Of a stretch of DNA of 64,000 nt, positions 50,203-64,000 are shown piece after piece. Each line of letters begins with the position of its first letter. The stretch's first letter is position 1. A program made the position numbers and the translations under genes. Under the pieces are notes generated by a model. That model saw only the letters and a program-made list of their open reading frames with translations. It was not told where the DNA came from and searched no databases. Source of the DNA: Diogma glabrata (lineage: Eukaryota; Arthropoda; Insecta; Diptera; Cylindrotomidae); NCBI GenBank assembly GCA_963693315.1, contig OY856186.1, positions 235,135,135 to 235,199,134 of the forward strand. Reading direction: 5' to 3'.

Positions 50203-53200
50203 CTAAACATGCTTTGCGTATGAATTTTGAATATCTTTCAGGTGATATACGCCTAAGTTGTTACCTTTTTCGTCCACACAACGATATGCAACATTTCCGA
50301 TCCTCTCTTTAATTATTGCTTTGGTGAACTTTGGTGCGAGCTTTGCCGAGAATCTTTTTGTGGCATCGCTCTGAGGAAAATTTCTGACATATACTGAATG
50401 TCCCACAGGAAATGACCTTTGACGACTCCGCAAGTTATATTGCTTGGCATGCTGTTGTGACGATTGTTTTAACCTTTCCATTATGTTATTTCTCATTATT
50501 TCAAGGTGCGTTGAAGGATTCAATGTTTCTACTTCCGATTCGCCTAGACACTGAAGTTCACGTAAAACCTGGTACTGATCACCATGGTTAATCATATGTC
50601 GACCAAACAGAGCGTAATATGGGCTTTTTCCAATAGAATCATGTAACGCTGTTCGCAGTGCACCTCCAATTTCATCCAAATGAGCATCCCACTCACGATG
50701 ATCTGTTTTTAAATAGGAACGTATTGCTGATAATAAGGTTCGATTTACTCGTTCCGATGAATTCGATTGGGGGCTGTATTTTGGAGTTAGAATATGTGCA
50801 ATATTTAGTTTTGACAGAAAGGACTTAAAATTTTTAGAAATAAACTGTTTCCCGTTATCAGAAACAATAGATTCTGGTACACCAAATAAGTTGAAAATCC
50901 GTTTCTGTAAAACTTGTATTGCTGTCTGTGTTGTAGCCGATCTTAAAGGTTCTAGGATGACAAATTTACTAAAATGATCAATAACTACCATTACATAACA
51001 AAATCCCAATCGAGTTCTTGGATATGGGCCAAGAAAGTCAATAAATATACGTTGCCAAGGAATAGTAGGTAAGCGAAAGCTTCCCATTGGAGGTCGTGTA
51101 GAATAATTAGGAGCTTTACATGTTTTACAAATATTACAGTTATTTACATATTCCTTGACATCTCTAAACATACTGGGCCAGTAGTACAAACAACGCAAAC
51201 GCTCAAACGTCCTTTCAATGCCAGCGTGACCAGCTGAAGGAGAATCGTGATGTGATTTTAAAATTTCAGGTACTAAAACTTCAGGAACGTACAAACGATA
51301 CAAAGGATCAGCCAAATCATCACTATTATTTGTTTTGATGAAAACCCTTCCATCTCGTACAACCAAATTACATTTTTGTGATAAATTCCTAACTTTTTCG
51401 ACAAGACTCAGATAATCCGGTGACCAAAATGCATCATCGTTTAGGCATAGAGACTCAACTGTTTCTTTTGTTAACGCTTCAGATGAAAAGGTTCGAGAGA
51501 GAGCATCTGGAACAACGTTTTTCTTCCCTTCTCTATGAATGATTCTGAAATTAAATCCTTGGAGCTTCAAACTCCAACGAGCTAAACGTCCTGTTAGGTC
51601 TTTTTGTTGATTCAACCATTGAAGACTCGCATGATCGCTAATTATGACAAACTCGTAACCTTCAATATACGGTCTAAATTTCTTTACACTTAATACGGCC
51701 GCATAACATTCCAGCTCAGTGATGTTATAATTTCTTTGAGATCGGTTTAATTTTCTCGAAAAGAATGCGATGGGGTGATCGAATCCTTCATCATCCTTCT
51801 GAAACAGAACACCACCAACTCCACTCTTTGACGCATCACATTGTATATAAAAAGGGCGTTGGAAATCAGGATGAACCAAAACGGGGGCAGACGTCAGTTT
51901 ATTTTTGATATCGTCAAATGCATTCTGACAGGCATCAGACCATAGAAATTTTTTCTTACCGAGTAGATCGGTTAGCGGAGAGGCAATTGAAGCGTAGTTT
52001 GGGATAAAACGGGAATACCAACCCGACATGCCCAGAAATCTCCGAACATGGCGAGGAGTTTTAGGAATAGGAAATGACACAACCGCATCTACCTTTCCTG
52101 GATCAGCCTGTAAGCGACCACCACCAACAACAAATCCCAAGTAGCGTGTGTATGTGAGACAAAATTTGCTTTTTTCAATGTTTATGGTAAGATTAGCCTG
52201 CCTTAAACGTTGTGCTACTTCAGAAAGAAGTAGTAAATGTTCATCCAGCGTAGCTGATATGACAAGCAAATCGTCTAAGTACACGAATACTTGATCATGG
52301 AGTTGATGCGGTATTACTTTATCCATCAGTTTACACATTGTCTGTGGTGCGTTGCACAGTCCAAACGGCATAACCGTGAACTGGTACAATGGCCGACCAG
52401 GAACTGTAAATGCTGTCTTGTCTCGGGATGCAGGATCAAGAGGGATCTGCCAGAATGCATCCTTCAAATCAATTGTACTGATAAAATACGTGTCTTTTAA
52501 GCGACTTAAAAGACCGTCAATTATTGGTAACCCATACGCATCCTTAACGGTGACGTCATTTAGTTTACGTGCGTCCAGGCAAAACCTTTTTTTTCCATTA
52601 GCCTTGCTGACCATCGTGACAGGATTATTCCAGGAACTGGAACTTTCCTCAATGACCCTCAAAGCTAACATCCTATCTATTTCATCGTAGAGCTCTTTTT
52701 GAACGACAGGAGACACGGGATAAAATCGCTGTTTTATAGGTTTAGCCTGGCCCACATCGATGTAGTGACTGAGGAGAAGTGTCTTACCAAGACCCTCACG
52801 AGCAAACGAAGGAAAAGATTTAACAATATAATATAGCTTAGTAGATTCAGCAGGATTAAGTAAGTGTTGATCTGGAAGTGGTAGAGAAGGAGGCGTATTA
52901 AGTGTAAGGTCTGCAATAATTTGAAGTTTAATATTAAAGAGTTTCCAAAAATCTATTCCCAGGTAAAGTTGCTGGCTTAACCCAGGTGCGATAAATATTC
53001 TCATCATACGTTGTTTTCCAGCGTATGAAACGAAAGCTCTAATATGACCTAAAATTCGTTGTGCTTCACCAGAAGCCGTAGAAAGTAGTGTAGGTTGATT
53101 GTAGAAGCGAATGCCTGGGTTTTTTAAAAATTGTTCAGAACTTTTTCCAAGAACCGTTATGCTAGCACCGCTATCAAGTAAGCCTCGTAAAGGGATACCA

Positions 53201-54169
53201 GCTATTTCAACATCAGCATAAGGGCGATCGTCTAATCCATCAACAATACAAGCAGCAGCCACAGATTTCTTAATAGAGCGACGCAAGCGGAAGTATTTGA
53301 TATTTCGTGAGATTTTGTTTGATTTGGTTTGAAATTTTGAAGGGTTTGAAATTATATTGTTTGAAATTATTTTTGGGTGTTTTTCGAAAGTCGCCGGTAG
53401 AACTCTGGATCGGTATTCGATGCTGTTTCTTCCATCCAGGGGTCTCTGGTTAGGAATTTGTGAAGTAATCGGGAAGGGTTGACTCCCAATTCGCACCTCC
53501 CTCCTCATGTTTCCCTGACACTTAGTGCAATATTCAAATATGATGTCAGACTGGCCACATCCTTGACAAAAAACATGTTGAAGTTCGTTGGGACAGTGAT
53601 AGTACAAATGTCCATGTACACTACAATTCCAACACTTGACTTTCTCAAACAACTGTTTAGGAAATACCAATGGCGGATATTTATTAACTGGAGAATTATA
53701 TGAAGGGTTAAAAGCTGAAACATTAGGCTGTGAAAGAAATTGTTGAGGCATATGCGATTGAAAAACAATAGGAGGAGGATTTTCATAGATTGGACCATCC
53801 ATTTCATGTACTTGGCGAGTACGAGGATCGACAGGTCGATTGAAGAAGGTGGGTCTTGATCCAAAATTAATTTGCCGTTCAGGAACAAAAGCTAATTGCC
53901 TCCAGGTTGACTCGATTGAAACGCATTCGTCAAACAGTTCCGAAGAAGTTTGAAATCTTTTTCCTGCTAGTCTTTCTTTTAATCCAGTTCTCATGTTGCC
54001 ATGTAGAATTAACATCAACTCGAAGTCATTCAGAGGAGCAGACAACGAAAGAGTCAGCTCAGAGATTGCAGTAAAAAATTCTTGAAAAGTTTCTTCAGAT
54101 TGTTGCTTTCTCCCGCAAATTGACTGCCGAACATCGAAATCGTTACGCGTGTCTTGAAATTGTTTTCTC
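50203..54169 (-). CDS. pol: G1d Gag-Pol, single open frame, 5'-truncated
   Basis: One frame spans partial Gag and complete Pol to the YAKHV end. Landmarks (residues of the ~1335-codon frame): capsid from RKQFQDTRNDF at 15, zinc knuckle CWNCSVHGHLYYHC near 192, protease DSGAS near 345, RT YLDD near 643, RNase H CDASKSG near 793, integrase HHCC near 990-1035, core Asp/SDNGK/SSERVN near 1056, 1118 and 1153. In G1b and G1c gag and pol are in different frames. Here one extra base near 53438 fuses them, so no frameshift is needed. The 5' end is lost: after AGAAAAC (54169) the sequence switches to an RTE-like LINE, and the first 14 codons of the frame are foreign. No stop is seen, so it is the best-preserved G1 pol, but it lacks promoter and start. 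Confidence 0.88.
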
Positions 54170-54170
54170 A

Positions 54171-55008
54171 CCTTCGAAAGCTCGAGAACGAAAGTCCAAA
54201 TGGCATCCAATGGGGACCATTAAGACGGCTCAATGATCTAGACTACGCAGACGATATCTGCCTGCTTACACACAGACATGTCGACATGCAGCAGAAAATA
54301 CAGAAGCTATCAATCCTTGCACATGAAGTTGGTCTCAAAATCAACATCACCAAAACAAAGCTAATGAGACTGAACACCAACGTGAGTACACCAATCAACA
54401 TAAATAATACACAAGTCGACGATGTCGACAAATTCGTATATCTTGGTTGTACTGTAGCAAAAACAGGCGGAACAGAAGAAGACATCAGTCAACGCATCAA
54501 CAAAGCAAGAAACACATTTAACTTGCTTCACAAGATTTGGAATGCGTCTGTCCTGTCAAGAAAAACAAAGCTACGGATGTTCAACGCATGTGTTAAGTCA
54601 GTACTGCTGTATGGATGTGAAACATGGAAACAAACACAGAAGATCACAAATAAACTTCAGGTGTTTGTCAACAAATGCCTAAGAAAATTAATCAAATGCT
54701 TCTGGCCGAACACCATCAGTAATGAAGAACTTCTGCGGCAAACTGAGCAGATAGACATTGAGACCGATATAAGAAAAAGAAAGTTGAGATGGATAGGATA
54801 TACACTGAGAAAGCCAGCAGAAGACATAACAAAGATGTCTCTGGAGTGGAACCCGCAAGGAAAAAGAAGAGTAGGAAGACCAGCAATGACCTGGAAGAAA
54901 ACGGTGCTAGCCGAAGCAGAACATATCGGAAAGACATGGCTAGAACTGAAAGCAATTTCCCCCACTAGAGTTAGATGGTCCAGCCTAGTAGATGCCCTAT
55001 GCTCCTAA
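54171..55008 (+). pseudogene. RTE-like retrotransposon RT, 3' half
   Basis: The frame opens at GIQWGPLRRLNDLDYADDICLL, where the YADD box is the RT catalytic site. It continues with VGLKINITKTKLM, VDKFVYLGCTVAKTGGTE, TKLRMFNACVKSVLLYGCETW, CLRKLIKCFWP, RKRKLRWIGYTLRK and GRPAMTWKKT, ending ALCS then TAA. This is the thumb and C-terminal domain of RTE-like arthropod LINEs, intact from YADD to stop. Everything upstream (endonuclease, first RT motifs) is missing at the junction with G1d. An A-run (55027-55042) and a (TA)n tail follow directly, as in LINE 3' ends. Confidence 0.8.
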
Positions 55009-55023
55009 AACGGAGATAAAGGA

Positions 55024-57358
<2,335 letters not shown>

Positions 57359-57382
57359 AAACATATATATATATATATATAT

Positions 57383-58046
57383 TGTTACGTTTTTCCAACC
57401 TTACTTCGAATTGGCCTTACTCTCAATTCGATAAACGTAATTCCCAATCTCTTCCTCAGTTCGATCACTGATTAGTAAGCACAAACACCAGGTTTTATTA
57501 AGAATTCAACACCTTAATTGTGTCACAACAACAGGAAAACAATACAGCGAACAATATTCCTAGCTAGAATATTCTTTCAACAGCTTCAGAAACTCCAACG
57601 GTTGATTGTAGAAATTTCCAGTAATACAACGTTTAAAATAATACACAAATTATTTCTACTTAATAACACTTTAAACTTTATTTACAAAAACTAATTTAAA
57701 TATCACTTTTATAATTTCAACTTCACTATCGCAGGTTTTAAAATAACACTAACTAAAAACTACAAGAAACAATTTCCTTATATACATTCTGCTTAATCTC
57801 TAGAAATTTCTAGGTCACTTTTTAGAAACCTTGAGAAAATATTAGAATATTCGATTATTTTACGTTACGTTGATTTGATTTATAAAATCATAAAACAAAT
57901 AGACCTTAATTCTAAGAATATGTACAACAACAACAATGTTCATTTCATTAATCTGTTGTAGTATTTTGTTGATTTGATTTTCCTAGAAGTGACCGTAATC
58001 GTCTAGATTTTTCTGTAATCGTCTAGATTTTTCTGCAATCGTAACA
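57383..58046 (-). repeat. G2' 3' LTR (664 bp)
   Basis: Sense orientation starts TGTTACGATTGC at 58046 and ends AAAACGTAACA at 57383, with perfect inverted tips TGTTACG/CGTAACA. A 21-bp duplication of CGTCTAGATTTTTCTG(T/C)AAT lies at its sense 5' end (58008-58040). Confidence 0.88.
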
Positions 58047-58059
58047 TTACCCTCCACTT
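58047..58059 (-). promoter_or_regulatory. G2' polypurine tract
   Basis: AAGTGGAGGGTAA immediately precedes the 3' LTR on the minus strand, matching the position and pattern of the G2 tract. Confidence 0.7.
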
Positions 58060-61000
58060 AAGCCTGTTCGTCCCGAACAGGATCTAGCTCTCCTTTGTAT
58101 AAGGCCAATCTTTCCAAATGTACTACTTTCGCTTTGCCTCGATGGCCTTTCTTAATTCTATAAACCACGTCATTCAACTTCGTTATAATGTTGTAAGGTC
58201 CTTCCCATGCAGCTTGCAGTTTTGGTGATAACCCTCGTTTTCGTTGTGGGTTGTGTAGCCATACTAATTGTCCTTCTTCAAAACCTTTATTATTAGATCG
58301 TATATCATATCGGGCTTTCATTCTATCACTGGTCAGTTGTATCTTCTGCCGAACAAGCTTGTGAATATCCTCAAGGTTCTCCCGGATTCGGTTGACGTAT
58401 TCTTGCGCAGACAATGATGTTGATGGTACCGCTCCAAATTTGAGGTCACCAGGAAGTCTTAAATCACTTCCAAAAATAGTTTGAGCTGGTGTCATGGTCG
58501 TGGTGTCATGAACTGCTGATCTGTATGCCATCAAAAATAAAGGAATGTGTTGATCCCAGTTACGTTGATTCTTACTGACCACTTTAGCTAGAAATTCCTC
58601 CAAAGTAGCATTAAATCTCTCAACCATCTCATCTGACTGTGGGTGTGAAGCTGTCGTCCTCGTTTTGTTAATCCCAGCATTTGACAAATTTCCTGGAATA
58701 CAGCTGACTCGAAGTTCCGTCCCTGATCGGTGTGGATCTCCATAGGAACTCCATAGCGGCTAATCCAATTATTTATCACAGCTTCAGCGATTGTGGTTGC
58801 TTCCTGGTTGGGAATCGCACACACTTCCGGCCACTTACTGAAGTAGTCCATGATCACAAGCACATATTTATTCTGATTATCAGTTGTTGGAAATGGTGAC
58901 GCTACATCCATTGCGATCCTTTCAAATGGAGCACCTACATTGTATTGCTTCATTTTTCCATGACTTCTTCGTGCGGGTCCTTTCACCGCCGCACATTTAT
59001 CGCATTTTTGACACCACTCCACAATTGATTGCCGAGTCCCCGCCCAGTAAAACCGTTGTCGTATTTTTGCAAGAGTTTTATTGATCCCAAGATGACCTCC
59101 ACTCGTTCCTTCGTGATACTCCCTTAGTACTGCTTCTATTTTCCTTTTTGGTACCACTGTAAGGGATTGCTTTATCTTGCCATCTGAGGTTTCCCATACT
59201 CTCTTTAAACATCCATCCTCTAAGTGGAGACTGTCCCATTGCGCCCAGTACGCCTTCAAAGTTGGAGTTTTATCAGGTTTTATCAATTTCTCCCCATACT
59301 GGTTTGCAGCCCTTTTCCTTGAACTCGATGATGGGTGCAAGATCCGGATCTTCTAATTGATCTTTTCTTATGGCTTCAGCAGTCCATTCATCGTCAGGTA
59401 GCACTTGTAGTAATCGTACATCGATGATGTTCTCCTTATTTTCTTGACGACTGCAATGCTTGCATTCAACTTGACAGGGTCGTCTCGATAATGCATCAGC
59501 GTTCCCATGTGCAGTACCCTTTCGATGTTCAATGTCCAAATCGTACGCCTGCAACCGTTCGATCCAACGTGCTACTTGTCCCTCTGGATTTTTGAACTGG
59601 AGTAACCACCTTAACGCACCATGGTCAGTTCTGAGATGAAATTTCTGACCATACAAGTATTTATGGAAATGTTTGACGGATTCCACAATAGCCAATAATT
59701 CCTTTCGAGTTACACAATAATTCCGCTCCGGCTTAGATAGCATTTTCGAGAAATAAGCTATCACCTTTTCCTGACCATCTTTATTCTGCGACAAGACTCC
59801 TCCTATACCTTCATTACTGGCATCAGTATCCAAAATAAACTGAACATTTGGTATAGGATAGGACAGAATTGGAGCCGTACATAATCTGTTTCGGAGCTCC
59901 ACAAATGCTTGTTCTTGAGGTTCATTCCATTCAAATGCCTTATCTTTTCTGGTTAACTCATGCAGACTTTTGGCAACGTTGGCGAATCCTGGCACAAACC
60001 GTCTGTAATATGTGCACAATCTAAGGAAGCTTCGTAGTTCATGTAGGTTCTTTGGTCTTGGCCAGTTCATAACTGCTGCAATCTTGTCAGAATCTGTATG
60101 AATTCCCATTGCCGTAACCATTGCCGGACTTAATTGCCGTTCCCATTGCCGGACTTAACTTCAAACCGGCTGCTTGCAACCTTTCCAGTACCTCCGCCAA
60201 GTTCCTCAAGTGGTCATCAAAGTCTTTTCCCATGACGATGATGTCATCCAAATATACAAGGCATGTTTTCCAGTGCAAGCCTTTTAGTACCCGTTCCATT
60301 AATCTCTCGAAAGCTGCGGGCGCGTTGCATAACCCAAATGGCATGACATTAAATTGCCATAGTCCATTCCCTACACTGAACGCTGTTTTCTCCCGATCTT
60401 CATCCGCAACTTCAACCTGCCAGTAACCACTCTGCAGATCCAATGTTGAAAACAATTTTGAGCCCGATAATGTATCCAGTGTATCATCAATCCTAGGCAA
60501 TGGGTAGCTATCCTTCTTCGTAACTATGTTTAGTTTCCTGTAGTCAACACAAAATCTCAAGCTCCCATCTTTCTTGCCAACTAACACCACAGGTGAGCTC
60601 CAGGGACTGTCTGAAGGCTCAATCACACCAGCTTCATATCTCTCACCATTTTATCAGCTTCCTCTCTTTTAGCTAATGGTAATCGTCTTGGTGCCTGGCG
60701 TATCGGCTCCGGTATTTCTGCTCCGGTGTCAAAACGATGTTTTACCATATTGGTTCTGCCATTCCTTTCAGGTGTACTACAGAATACAGACTTGTGCCGC
60801 TCCAACAATTGACGTGCTGCTTTCTTCTGTTCTTCTGAAAGCCCTTCTGTCCATTTCTGCACAAGTTGCTCCATTTCTGCCTTTTGTTGTTTTGTGTTGA
60901 CCGAGCAATTGATGTTTTTCTGCTCGCACTTTATTATTTTAGCTACCTCTTCACATTGTCCTATGATTGATCCTTTTTTCATTGTTTTCTGCGTATCTGA

Positions 61001-61657
61001 CAGATTTAAAACTCTTACTGGTATTTTGTAATCAGCATCCGATCTAACTAAAGTTTTCCCTATAACGACTTCTTTAAAATTTTGATGTTCTTTGTTGGCT
61101 TCTACAACCCACAACCTGGGTGACCCAGAACCTCCTTCCAATTTTCCCCAAATGATTGTTTCTGATTGAGGTGGCAGCTTTTCCCTGTGACGAACACAAT
61201 TTGAATCTTCACCATTAAATTGGAGTGGCAACTCAACATTTCCGTACGTGAGTACTCCTTTGCCAGCATCAATAACGAATCCATTTGGCCTCATGAAGTC
61301 CATTCCCAGGATTACTTCATCCACAATGTCAGCTACAACCACTTCATGTTGAAAGTGAGTATTCCCGATTTCAAAGTTGACCACTTTCTTTCCTTTAATA
61401 CTTCCACTTTCGCCAGTAGCTGTCTGCATTCGGTATCTTCCTGCTGGTTTTAGTTTCCCTTTCACAACATCAGTGCGGACAATTGTATTTGTTGCTCCCG
61501 TATCTAACGTGATGACACTACTGTTTCCATCAATATTAGCTCTAACAGTAAGACTGTCACCTCCCCTTGTCAATCTCGATCCGTGGATGAAGGTTATGGG
61601 GCCATCGGTTGTGGGAGCCAGCTTACGCCACTTTAGGCTGACTCGCTGTAGTTTAAC
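58058..61657 (-). pseudogene. pol: G2' pol, broken into five frame pieces
   Basis: Protease LDTGAT (about 61494) and the start of RT are open from the frameshift site to 60623. After a frameshift come [18 protein letters not shown] and YLDD (60087-60626). At 60119-60160 the segment that in G2 encodes the KKCTLF...YLGHKV region is missing, replaced by repeats of CATTGCCGGACTTAA. RNase H and the linker follow (59273-60121), the integrase zinc domain and first Asp residues after a frameshift (58588-59340), then VERFNATLEEF and the GPY-type module after another (58058-58687). In total there are at least four disruptive events, so it is inactive. Similarity to G2 is clear throughout. Confidence 0.9.
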
Positions 61658-63112
61658 TGATTCGGTGCTGCTCCATCGTCCTCTGTAGCTTGCTGCACCC
61701 GTTCTTCTGCTGGACGTCTCTGCATAGGCGATGCTGATCTTTCTCGTTTCCTTCTAACATCTCGGCATTCTCTCGAAATATGGCCCAACTTGCCACATAG
61801 CCAGCATCGAATTCTGTCACTTCTGACACTCTCTCGTAGTTTTGGTTTATAACCGTTGTCATCAGCCAACTCTACCCGGCGTATTTTAATCGATGGTTTT
61901 ATAATTGCTTGCGCAGTTTCACTTGTCAAGGCATAAGCAATAGTTTCAGCGAATGTTGGTTTTGACGACAACATTACAGCTTTTCGTGTTTCTGGATCAC
62001 GAATACCATCAGTAAACGCTTCGATCTTCATTTTCTCCATAAAATATGGTGGAGTGTTCGAGTGTGCCAAATGTACAAGCCTCTCCACTGCCGAGGAATA
62101 GTCCTGTAAGCTTTCTCCGTTGCGTTGCAAGCGACCTTTTAACTCGATTCTGTATAACTCCTTTTTATGGTCGCTGCCATATTTACGCTCCAACGCATTC
62201 ATCACCTCTGCATAACTTTTGCGATCGTTTTCTGGTACTGCCTGTAATGCTTCAGCTGCTTCCCCTTTAAGAGCAACTATCAATGCAGCAAGACGATTTT
62301 CGGCGTTCCAAACATTTTGATCTGCTGCAGTCTCGAACTGGAACTTGAAAATACCGAAGGATGTGGTACCGTAATATGATGGTGGTTTCAATTTAATATT
62401 TGCTATCTGTTGTACCACCTGTGAAGTAACTTTAGCTGTTTCAACATCCTGCAACCGTTTCTCGAAATCATCTACTTTTGCAAGTACCTTTTTTGTTTTC
62501 ATCAAGTACTTTCTGCTCTAGCTCTTTCACCTCTTGATGAACTCTGCCTACCTCCTCCCGTAACGTAGTAGATATTTCGAGAAGTTTCTCGTCCATTATT
62601 TACTTGACGTTCAAACTGATCTCTTCCTTGGTTGTAGCCATGTTATTGTTGACTATTTCCAGCTGTTGATTGATGTTGCTACTGATTTCTTCCTTAGTAG
62701 CAGCCATTTGTTGATTGATGTTACAACTAATTTCTTCCTTATTAGCAGCCAAGCTTTGATTCATATTGGAACTAACAACATCCAGTTTTTGATTCATATT
62801 GGCATTTACGGCAGCCAATTGCTGATTCATATTCAAATTTATTTGTTGCATCATAGCCATTAACTGTGTAAAATCACTATTTGCAGGTGGCAATGAAGAT
62901 GTTGTTTCCGCAACAAAACTTTTGTCCTTATCAACTGAATCAGTATTTGTTGTAACAATTCCAAACTGGTAACTTTCCACGTCCATTCCACTGACTTCCA
63001 AAGCGTCTCGAAGCCGAATCATCAATTCAGTTTTGTTTCCACTTGTTGACAATCCACGTTGTTCTAGTTCTTTCTTTAACTCAAGAACCTTCAAATCACT
63101 TAATAAAACCAT
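61633..63112 (-). pseudogene. gag: G2' gag: SAP domain, repeated coiled coil, CCHC knuckle
   Basis: It starts at ATG 63112 with the SAP motif LKVLELKKELEQRGLSTSG. A coiled-coil stretch with tandem NxNQ(Q/K)L...KEEIS units follows (62620-62860), encoded by repeats with TTGATTGATGTT and TGATTCATATT variants. A TAA (about 62600) interrupts it, and a one-base insertion in an A-run near 62500 shifts the frame. The capsid part (FGIFKFQFETAADQ, RKYGSDHKKELYRIELKGR) then runs to an intact zinc knuckle CWLCGKLGHISREC and the stop at 61633-61635. The SAP-coiled-coil-CA-knuckle order is the same as in G2. Confidence 0.85.
61651..61657 (-). promoter_or_regulatory. GTTAAAC frameshift heptamer conserved in G2'
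   Basis: The gag frame reads CAG TTA AAC TAC here and continues six more codons. The -1 frame reads into pol (RVSLKWRKLAPTT). Conservation of the heptamer after the flanking gag stop moved supports a functional role. Confidence 0.6.
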
Positions 63113-63136
63113 TATTAACAGCTAATTAATCACCAG

Positions 63137-64000
63137 TGTTACGTTTTTCCAACCTTACTTCGAATTACAGATCCATTGCTCACCGCTTCAAGACACTTCA
63201 TCTTTTTTTCGGATGTCTTTGATTTTAATATATCCAGAATGGTGTTTAAGAATATAATCAGACTAAAACTATTACATTCAATTTAAACTAAATTTCTTTA
63301 AACTCTTAATGGCAAGTATCTATCTTGAATTTTATTAAACTGTTTCTAAATTGTTCTTTTTGTTTTTATTTTAATGTTTTAGTCTTTTATTTGTTTGAAT
63401 TAGCTCATAATTTAGTATTGTTAGTTTTTTTTTTAATTTTAATGCTCATAATAATTAATTTATGATACAATGTATTGCTGATGAAATAAATAAATAAATA
63501 AATTGGCCTTACTCTCAATTCGATAAACGTAATTCCCAATCTCTTCCTGAGTTCGATCACTGATTAGTAAGCACAAACACCAAGTTTTATTAAGAATTCA
63601 ACACCTTAATTGTGTCACAACAACAGGAAAACAATACAGCGAACAATATTCCTAGCTAGAATATTCTTTCAACAGCTTCAGAAACTCCAACGGTTGATTG
63701 TAGAAATTTCCAGTAATACAACGTTTAAAATAATACACAAATTATTTCTACTTAATAACACTTTAAACTTTATTTACAAAAACTAATTTAAATATCAGTT
63801 TTATAATTTCAACTTCACTATCGCAGGTTTTAAAATAACACTAACTAAAAACTACAAGAAACAATTTCCTTATATACATTCTGCTTAATCTCTAGAAATT
63901 TCTAGGTCACTTTTTAGAAACCTTGAGAAAATATTAGAATATTCGATTATTTTACGTTACGTTGATTTGATTCATAAAATCATAAAACAAATAGACCTTA
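63137..64000 (-). repeat. G2' 5' LTR, partial, with LINE insertion
   Basis: LTR sequence occupies 63137-63166 and 63501-64000 and continues beyond the window. Against the 3' LTR I see about four substitutions in the shared ~520 bp. The bases beside it that should be the PBS read TGGTGATTAATTAGC, so only TGGTG matches G2's site. Confidence 0.85.
63167..63500 (+). mobile_element. 5'-truncated LINE 3' end, (AAAT)n tail
   Basis: A 334-bp insertion in the G2' LTR ends in GATGAAATAAATAAATAAATA, the simple-repeat tail typical of non-LTR elements. It is flanked by AATT (63163-63166 and 63501-63504) as a likely target duplication. The content is AT-rich 3' UTR; the first ~70 bases may be the last RT codons. 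The clade is not determined. Confidence 0.7.

Larger units (their letters stand above)
57383..64000 (-). mobile_element. G2': diverged, degenerate relative of G2, cut by window end
   Basis: Same plan as G2 (LTR, SAP-Gag, Pol, LTR on the minus strand) but with many frameshifts and stops. The left LTR is complete. The right (5') LTR contains a LINE 3'-end insertion and runs off the window. It abuts (TA)n on the left. Confidence 0.9.

Overview
The window is AT-rich eukaryotic DNA and almost certainly comes from an insect, most likely a fly. The evidence is a delta/epsilon-type glutathione S-transferase exon, a chemoreceptor-like exon with a consensus splice donor, and insect-style Ty3/gypsy, RTE-like, Helitron, hAT and Polinton-type repeats. 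I see no bacterial features. It reads as a heterochromatin-like or gene-poor transposon graveyard. Only two stretches look like host exons: 15047-15562 (GST) and, less surely, 16756-17080 (gustatory-receptor-like).

Positions 1-15000 hold DNA-level repeats. There is a tRNA-derived SINE with a 16-bp target duplication (124-311), a duplicated ~635-bp repeat with a hairpin (645-1882), and a decayed Polinton-like block with protease and capsid remnants on the minus strand (3479-4404). A foldback-type element built of tandem subrepeats follows (5340-8531). Next is a 5.4-kb inverted repeat (8543-13950); its left arm was hit by a hAT-type MITE with an 8-bp TSD, and its right arm still shows the empty site.

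Positions 15000-26500 hold the GST exon, a broken non-LTR RT, the receptor-like exon, a hAT relic, a 2.35-kb CACTA-ended element with 3-bp TSD (18843-21188), a Helitron relic (22349-23674), a 629-bp (TA)n tract and a 200-bp assembly gap. A ~1-kb block (24390-25423) is repeated almost exactly after the gap (26543 onward), so the assembly here is doubtful.

Positions 24400-54170 are a nest of one Ty3/gypsy family, called G1 here, with LTRs of about 1.76 kb. G1a is a fragment and G1b is inserted into it. G1c lies head to head with G1b, so the two form a ~4.9-kb inverted repeat with a 1.7-kb spacer. G1d follows, and its 3' LTR contains a complete second-family element, G2 (43136-49465, TSD ATAT). 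G2 has a SAP-domain Gag and a Gag-Pol junction at a GTTAAAC heptamer. A diverged, broken relative (G2') runs from 57383 off the right edge. Between them are an RTE-like 3' half (54171-55008), its (TA)n tail, and an inverted-repeat DNA transposon with transposase remnants that landed in that tail (55258-57358).

The order of insertion can be partly read. RTE-like sequence was hit by G1a and G1a by G1b. The G1d LTR was hit by G2, the (TA)n tail by the inverted-repeat transposon, and the G2' LTR by a LINE 3' end. G2 looks youngest: its LTRs differ by two substitutions and two small indels by eye.
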